A stretch of DNA of 64,000 nt from an uncultured Sutterella sp. (lineage in GTDB: Bacteria; Pseudomonadota; Gammaproteobacteria; Burkholderiales; Burkholderiaceae_F). Every line of letters begins with the position of its first letter. The first letter of the stretch is position 1. Made by a program: the position numbers and the translations under genes. The stretch covers positions 186,001 to 250,000 of the forward strand of contig CABQGK010000003.1 of assembly GCA_902463725.1 (NCBI GenBank), read 5' to 3'. The notes below the pieces were generated by a model. It was not told where the DNA came from and searched no databases. It saw only the letters and a list, made by a program, of their open reading frames with translations. Shown in pieces: positions 59,340 through 64,000 of this stretch.

Positions 59340-60506
59340 CTATAGACAGGCCTTCATGATAGAGAGCACGTCGGCCTCTGCAAGCGGTAGCAGATGCCCA
59401 ACCGTGCCGCGGCGGCAACAACGCGCAGCGAGCTCTTCAACGGGGCAATCTGTAATGCCAAGCTCAGAGAGCGTAAGCGGCATGCCCATATTCTGGTAGA
59501 AAGCGCACAGTTTTGCGATGCCGAGCGCAATCGTGTCGGACTCATTTTCCTGCGCAGCAATGCCCATCACGCGGATAGCAAACTGGATGAAGCGCTTGGG
59601 TTTTTGCTGACTAACATAGCGCATCCAGTTGGGAATAACGATCGCCAAGCCCACACCATGCACGATCGAGTCGTTCCAGCCAGAGAGCTCATGTTCGATG
59701 GCGTGACATGCCCAGTCTTCCTCACGTCCAAGACCGAAATAGCCGTTGTGTGCAAAGGTGCCAACCATGGCAACCTGACACCACGAGTCATAGTCCTCAG
59801 GATTTTTGTGCACGCGTAGCCCAAACACCATCGCTGTTCGAAGCGCCGCTTCGGCCTGTGCGTCGGTATAAGCAGTATGAGCCGTGTCGCTGAAATAGCG
59901 CTCCATGATGTGTGACATCATATCCACTACCCCTGCGCCAACCTGCAAAATCGGTAGCGTCATGAAGAGCTCAGGGTTGATGATGGCGGCCTTAGGACGA
60001 ATGCATTCGGCGCCAATCCCAGTCTTAACCCCCTCATGGGTCATCACAGAACGGATGCTTTGCTCGGAGCCTGCTGCTGGAAGCGTCAAGACAGCAATCA
60101 CAGGCAGTGCTTCGCTTGGCGCACGAGCTTCAGCAAAAAAGGGCCACGGATCTGCCTGTGTTTTGAGCGCCACCGCAGCACTCTTGGCGGTGTCAATCAC
60201 CGAGCCCCCACCCGCACCGAGCACAAGGTCAATGTCCCCAGCGTGGAACTCTTCGAGCAGCTTGTGTACAAAGCTCATTTGCGGATTGGGCTGAACGCCG
60301 CCACGCGCCACCACGGTGTGACCCGCTTTCGTGAGCTCTTCTTCAAGACGAGCAAGTAACCCTGAACGTACGACGGAGCCGCCTCCGTAGATAATGAGTA
60401 CGCGTCCCGTACGTCCGAGAATCGATCGAGCGAGTTCGCCAACTTGGCGCTCCGCACCACGACCAAACACGAGGCGGCAAGGATTGTAGTAGGTAAAGTT
60501 GAGCAT
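59340..60506 (-). CDS. Iron-containing alcohol dehydrogenase, YqhD/butanol-dehydrogenase branch
   Basis: 388 residues. The NAD(P) segment VLGAGGGSVIDTAKSAAVAL, the LTLPAAGSEQSIRSVMT block and metal ligands Asp/His in VVDMMSHIMERYF, His in CHAIEHELSGW and His in VHGVGLAIVIPNWMRYV fit the BDH/YqhD group, which reduces aldehydes, usually with NADPH. It is unlinked to the GldA-like paralogue at 8832. The start at 60506 (MLNFTYYNPCRLVFG) is the normal family N-terminus. No operon partner is seen. Confidence 0.92.
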   Translation of the reverse strand: MLNFTYYNPCRLVFGRGAERQVGELARSILGRTGRVLIIYGGGSVVRSGLLARLEEELTKAGHTVVARGGVQPNPQMSFVHKLLEEFHAGDIDLVLGAGGGSVIDTAKSAAVALKTQADPWPFFAEARAPSEALPVIAVLTLPAAGSEQSIRSVMTHEGVKTGIGAECIRPKAAIINPELFMTLPILQVGAGVVDMMSHIMERYFSDTAHTAYTDAQAEAALRTAMVFGLRVHKNPEDYDSWCQVAMVGTFAHNGYFGLGREEDWACHAIEHELSGWNDSIVHGVGLAIVIPNWMRYVSQQKPKRFIQFAIRVMGIAAQENESDTIALGIAKLCAFYQNMGMPLTLSELGITDCPVEELAARCCRRGTVGHLLPLAEADVLSIMKACL

Positions 60507-60666
60507 GACGGCCCCCAGTACAAATTTGCGATGACTCCATTATACGAGGCAGTGCCAGCGCATAAGTGTCTCCGCGCGTCGAGTGCTTGTTTACAACGCT
60601 CACGGCGTGCGTAGCGTAAAAGAATGTGGGCTGTTTTAGAAGGCGTATACCGCCCAGACCACACAC

Positions 60667-61473
60667 TCAATGCGTCAGGCGGCGACGGCGTTGCTCAAAA
60701 AGACAAACAGCGGCAGCGGCGGCGACGTTCAAGCTTTCGCAGTCCGCCTCAATAGGAATGTAGTAGCGGCGGTCGGCAACGCGACAAGCCGCCTCAGAGA
60801 CACCTGGGCCCTCTGCCCCCATGACCCACGCGGTAGGTGAGGCGGGGTAATTCGTCGCACGAAAGAGATCTTCTCCACCGCGCGCGTCCGCCACACAAAT
60901 GGCACCGTGAAAGGCCTCACGGAACGCCTCCACAGGCATATTTTCGATGAGCGTGGCACCAAAATGCGCGCCCATGCCTGCGCGCAACACTTTCGGCGCC
61001 CAAAGCTGCGCTGCGCTCGGGGAGCTCACAATCGTCTTCACCCCAGCGGCAACGGCCGTACGAATCAACGTACCAGCGTTTCCCGCATCCTGTACGCCAT
61101 CCAAGTAGAGAACATCCCCCGAAAAAGCGCTGGCAGCGCCGCGTGGCACAGCGATCTCGACCATAAGCCCGACGCCATGCTCCACGGGAGAGAGCTGAGC
61201 GTACAGGGCACCAGATAATTCAAAGAGCGGCGCATCGCTATGGCGCAGTAACGCTTCACAGAGCGTGTGCGCTTCCGCACTCAGCCCACGAGCATCGATC
61301 ATCACAGCGTTAACGACGACGCTTGCCGCGTGCGCAAGAATGCTTTGCGCGAGGTGCGCTCCTTCACAAAGCGTCGCCCCTTCTTTTTTCACGGCGCGGC
61401 TCTCAAGCGCTAAGCGCTTCCAGCGCTTAAAGCGTGCATTGTCTTCACTTTCGATGCGTGCTGCTAGCTTCAT
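60667..61473 (-). CDS. TrmH/SpoU-family RNA methyltransferase
   Basis: 268 residues. N-terminal RNA-binding substrate domain (RFKRWKRLALESRAVKKEGATLCEGAHLAQSIL) and a C-terminal SPOUT domain with the knot motifs LDGVQDAGNAGTLIRTAVAAGV, MGAEGPGVSEAACRVADRRYYIPI and ESLNVAAAAAVCLFEQRRRR. It probably 2'-O-methylates a tRNA or 23S rRNA nucleotide. It follows rnhB on the same strand, 74 bases apart, as in many Burkholderiales where lpxA-lpxB-rnhB-RNA methyltransferase are contiguous. ATG 61473 (MKLAARIESEDN) is preferred to the start four codons earlier. Confidence 0.92.
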   Translation of the reverse strand: MKLAARIESEDNARFKRWKRLALESRAVKKEGATLCEGAHLAQSILAHAASVVVNAVMIDARGLSAEAHTLCEALLRHSDAPLFELSGALYAQLSPVEHGVGLMVEIAVPRGAASAFSGDVLYLDGVQDAGNAGTLIRTAVAAGVKTIVSSPSAAQLWAPKVLRAGMGAHFGATLIENMPVEAFREAFHGAICVADARGGEDLFRATNYPASPTAWVMGAEGPGVSEAACRVADRRYYIPIEADCESLNVAAAAAVCLFEQRRRRLTH

Positions 61474-61547
61474 GACTATGTCCAATACCGTCTTTGGTGA
61501 TTCTGCGAGTGCAAGCGCTCGCCCCCTATTACCGTAATGTCCTGCAT

Positions 61548-62237
61548 TTAGTATTGCGCGCTTTCGTGCACTGCAAGCAAGCTTCGGACAGGCTCAAACG
61601 TGCGTCGGTGGGCGGGACACGGCCCCAAGCGCTTAAGCGCCTCTAGATGCTCGGGCGTGCCATAGCCCATGTGTGTTGCAAAACCGTAACCAGGATAGGT
61701 TTTATCAAGTTCTTGCATCAAGTGATCACGACTCGTTTTGGCAAGAATCGAGGCAGCTGCAATCTGTGCCACCAACGCATCCCCCTTGACCAGCGTTGTG
61801 ACAGGCATACTCAGCCCCTTAGGGGTGTAGTTACCATCGACGAGCACAACACTCGGACGCACCGCAAGCGTATTGACCGCTTGACGCATCGCGCGCACAG
61901 TCGCCTGCAAGATGTTTAGGCGCTCGATATCCCGAGCGCTACCCCAACTGACGCACCAAGCAAGCGCCTTTGCACGAATTTCTTCCGCAAGCGCCTCTCG
62001 CTCAAGTGCGCTCAACGCTTTGGAGTCGTCCAATCCCTCAATCGGCATATCCGCGTTGAGGATGACGGCTCCAACCGAGACGGGGCCAGCAAGCGCGCCA
62101 CGACCCGCTTCATCGACCCCAGCAGCCAGTGACTCTTCCCAAGGGAAAGGCAGGGCGCCAAAAAGATCAGGGGCGCCCCCCGCAAGTTGCGGCGCAGGCT
62201 CCTTACTGCCAAGCCAACGCCAATCATCGTACGTCAT
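61548..62237 (-). CDS. rnhB: Ribonuclease HII
   Basis: 229 residues. Catalytic Asp-Glu in AAGVDEAGRGALAGPVSVGAV, further acidic residues in LDDSKAL and VVLVDGN, and KGDALVAQIAAASILAKTSRD with the tyrosine/His tail MGYGTPEHLEALKRLGPCPAHRRTFEPV. It removes RNA primers and misincorporated ribonucleotides. An unusual 35-residue N-terminal extension (MTYDDWRWLGSKEPAPQLAGGAPDLFGALPF) precedes the catalytic core; the start at 62237 is kept because it lies 21 bases from the lpxB stop. Confidence 0.94.
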   Translation of the reverse strand: MTYDDWRWLGSKEPAPQLAGGAPDLFGALPFPWEESLAAGVDEAGRGALAGPVSVGAVILNADMPIEGLDDSKALSALEREALAEEIRAKALAWCVSWGSARDIERLNILQATVRAMRQAVNTLAVRPSVVLVDGNYTPKGLSMPVTTLVKGDALVAQIAAASILAKTSRDHLMQELDKTYPGYGFATHMGYGTPEHLEALKRLGPCPAHRRTFEPVRSLLAVHESAQY

Positions 62238-62258
62238 CGAGTCCTAACCTCTTTTCAG

Positions 62259-63419
62259 TTAGGACTTAGCCAACCGAGCGACGACCTCGGCCGTCAGCCC
62301 AGCGGTATCCGCCATCAGCGAGGTGTGCAGTTCACTAAAGCGCTCAATGAGTTGAGCACGTTTCGCGTCATTTTGAAGTGCGTCTTCAAGTGCCCATGAA
62401 ATTTGATCAGGTTCGCAGAAAAACTGCAAAAACTCAGGAACCACCTTTTCACCGAGCAGAATATTCGGTAGCGACACGCAGTCAATGAGGCCTTTCTTTT
62501 CCATCAATAGCCCCGTGAGCCCCGGCATACGGTACCCCACCACCATGGGCTTTTTGTAGAGTGCACACTCAAGCGCTGCCGTCCCCGACGCAACTAGTAC
62601 CGCATCGGAGGCTTCGATCATACGATGGCTTGCACCTACAACAATATGTGCATGCTCAAGCACGGTGGGATGCGCAGCGAGTTGCTGCTGCACAGCCACT
62701 TTGGCCTCATCGCTCACCACCGGGATCAGAACCTCCATCGCACCCGCACGCTTAATGAGGCGGCTGACGGCTTCAAAGAAAATGGCACCGCACCCTGCGA
62801 GCTCACTCTTTCGAGAGCCTGGCATGACGCAGAGGACAGGACGCCCCTCGGGCTGCACGCCAAGTTCAGCGCGCGCCGCTTCCGTCTGCGGTTGCATAGG
62901 AATGATGCCCGCAAGCGGGTGGCCAACAAAGGTGGCCGCAATACCCGCTCGGCGATAGATTTTCGCTTCAAATGGAAAGAGCAGAAGCATATGATCCACC
63001 GCGCGACGAATGGTTTGTATGCGCTCAGGGCGCCACGCCCAAATGGAAGGGCTCACCATGTGAATAACGGGAATACGGCGACGACGCAACTCGGTTTCGA
63101 GCCCTAGATTAAAGTCTGGGGCATCCACCCCAATAAAAGCGCGCGGCAGCGAATCCGAGATACGTTGGGCGAGCGAGCGACGAAGGCGCCAGAGTCTCGG
63201 CAGATGTTGAAGCACTTCAACATAACCGCGAACGGAAAGTTCGCTAATGTCGTGCCAAGCACGGAAGCCCTCAGCGGCCATTTTTGGGCCACCAATACCA
63301 TAGCAAAGCGCGCCGCCCAAGGCGTCTCTTACCTGGGGCATCACAAGCGACGCAATAAAGTCCCCGCTCGCTTCGCCAGCTAGCCAAAAAACGCCTTCTC
63401 GATCAATACCACTTGCCAT
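62259..63419 (-). CDS. lpxB: Lipid-A-disaccharide synthase
   Basis: 386 residues, GT19 glycosyltransferase. LAGEASGDFIASLVM, GIGGPKMAAEGF, GYVEVLQHLPRLWRLRR, IGVDAPDFNLGLE, HMVSPSIWAWRPER, FEAKIYRRAGIAATFVGHPLAG, VMPGSRKSEL and SGTAALECALYKKPMVVGYRM are all family signatures. It forms the lipid A disaccharide on the inner membrane surface. ATG 63419 with GAGGG nine bases upstream is used; a TTG at 63425 overlaps that element. It lies between lpxA and rnhB in an lpxA-lpxB-rnhB operon. Confidence 0.96.
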   Translation of the reverse strand: MASGIDREGVFWLAGEASGDFIASLVMPQVRDALGGALCYGIGGPKMAAEGFRAWHDISELSVRGYVEVLQHLPRLWRLRRSLAQRISDSLPRAFIGVDAPDFNLGLETELRRRRIPVIHMVSPSIWAWRPERIQTIRRAVDHMLLLFPFEAKIYRRAGIAATFVGHPLAGIIPMQPQTEAARAELGVQPEGRPVLCVMPGSRKSELAGCGAIFFEAVSRLIKRAGAMEVLIPVVSDEAKVAVQQQLAAHPTVLEHAHIVVGASHRMIEASDAVLVASGTAALECALYKKPMVVGYRMPGLTGLLMEKKGLIDCVSLPNILLGEKVVPEFLQFFCEPDQISWALEDALQNDAKRAQLIERFSELHTSLMADTAGLTAEVVARLAKS

Positions 63420-63492
63420 GCTCAACCCTCGTTATCTTTGCGCTCAGCGCAACGGCGCCAAACGTCACTATGCCAAAGACTTTGTGCGACGC

Positions 63493-64000
63493 TTAGCGCA
63501 CAAGACCGCGTTCGCTTGCTGCGATGAATTCAATGAAGTGCGTGAGCACCGCTGCAGACTCAGGGAAGGTTTCCTTGAGCGCAGCCATTTGCTCAAGCGC
63601 TTCTTTAACAATGAGCCCTTCACGATAAAGCAGACGATAGGCCTGATGGAGCCCTTTAATTGCCTCATCGCTAAAGCCATGACGGCGCAACCCTACGGTA
63701 TTAAGTCCATGCGGACCAGCAGGGTTACCAGAGCACATCACGTAGGGAGGCAAATCACGCAAAAGTGCTGAGCACCCACCGAGCATTGCATGCTCGCCAA
63801 GGCGTACAAACTGATGCACGGCACTCTGTCCTCCCACAATCACATAGTCTTCCACCGTGACATGGCCAGCGAGTGCCACATTGTTAGCAAGGATGGTTCC
63901 ATTACCGACACGACAATCGTGAGCAACGTGCACATTAGCCATGAATAGATTGTCGCTTCCCACCGTGGTGAGACCATGATCCTGCACCGTGCCGATGGAG
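63493..64000 (-). CDS. lpxA: UDP-N-acetylglucosamine acyltransferase, C-terminal part
   Basis: The frame runs in from beyond 64000 (SIGTVQDHGLTTVGSDNLFMANVHVAHDC) and ends at 63493, giving about 168 C-terminal residues of a left-handed beta-helix acyltransferase. The catalytic His of LpxA is in NVHVAHDCRVGNG, followed by hexapeptide repeats (LANNVALAGHVTVEDYVIVGGQSAVHQFVRLGEHAMLGGC) and the helical domain (GLRRHGFSDEAIKGLHQAYRLLYREG). It adds the first acyl chain to UDP-GlcNAc. Located upstream of lpxB as expected. Start is outside the window. Confidence 0.96.
   Translation of the reverse strand, partial: SIGTVQDHGLTTVGSDNLFMANVHVAHDCRVGNGTILANNVALAGHVTVEDYVIVGGQSAVHQFVRLGEHAMLGGCSALLRDLPPYVMCSGNPAGPHGLNTVGLRRHGFSDEAIKGLHQAYRLLYREGLIVKEALEQMAALKETFPESAAVLTHFIEFIAASERGLVR

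Noticed and set aside
1..64000. CRISPR array or insertion sequences
   Set aside because: No regularly spaced direct repeats and no transposase-like gene or paired terminal repeats were seen.

Overview
The window reads as chromosomal DNA of a Gram-negative betaproteobacterium, most likely Burkholderiales/Sutterellaceae. This is an inference from gene content: the lpxA-lpxB-rnhB block, the ppsA/ppsR pair, several lipoproteins, moderately high GC and anaerobe-type enzymes. There are about 54 protein genes, one tRNA (His, GTG), many intrinsic terminators and no insertion sequence, phage or CRISPR array.

Layout. 1-4.0 kb: end of a fumarase/aspartase-family lyase, an anion:sodium symporter, a GntR/UTRA regulator, tRNA-His and a LysR regulator. 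4.1-8.6 kb: NAD(P)H:quinone-type flavoprotein, periplasmic Cu/Zn superoxide dismutase, M20 peptidase, a Fur-box-preceded IsdG-type haem monooxygenase and a deoxyinosine glycosylase. 8.8-12.4 kb: GldA-like dehydrogenase, a stand-alone BioB and a TRIC-type channel. 12.5-16.8 kb: a lipoprotein, four small unrecognised genes in one transcription unit, and a QmcA/NfeD membrane pair. 17.0-24.1 kb: a complete trpEGDCFBA operon on the minus strand. 24.2-28.4 kb: ppsA with its kinase/phosphorylase ppsR, and an HxlR regulator. 28.7-35.1 kb: amidohydrolase, cytosine-deaminase-like enzyme plus pyrE, two lipoproteins and a large secreted protein. 35.4-42.7 kb: a nikABC-nikDE nickel importer and polyphosphate kinase. 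42.8-53.0 kb: a long minus-strand run starting with an [FeFe] hydrogenase and its NuoF/GltD-type partner, then TrhP-like U32 protein, DUF805, an N-terminally extended TadA, LD-carboxypeptidase, a hybrid histidine kinase and a NarL-type regulator. 53.2-60.5 kb: YheO-type regulator with a threonine-synthase-like PLP enzyme, GNAT, a flavoprotein remnant, a 981-residue SMI1/SUFU protein and a Fe-dependent alcohol dehydrogenase. 60.7-64 kb: rRNA methyltransferase, rnhB, lpxB, lpxA (cut by the window edge).

The most striking observation is the trpE leader. On the minus strand between about 24030 and 23643 there is a complete tRNA-sensing T-box: a stem I with AGTA and specifier-loop elements, a UGG (Trp) specifier, the AGAGAG and GGTGAGAG distal motifs, a T-box core whose TGGC bulge matches a tRNA ending GCCA, and a terminator with seven T residues just before the trpE ribosome-binding site. 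T-boxes are typical of Firmicutes. The encoded Trp proteins also look clostridial (for example the AEGP variant in TrpA), so the operon and its riboswitch were probably acquired together and the base composition later ameliorated. A second notable block is the bona fide [FeFe] hydrogenase with an NADPH-type oxidoreductase partner, unusual for Betaproteobacteria. Together these point to an anaerobic, gut-type organism exchanging genes with clostridia. Function calls rest on recognised motifs and remembered family sequences; no database search was possible.
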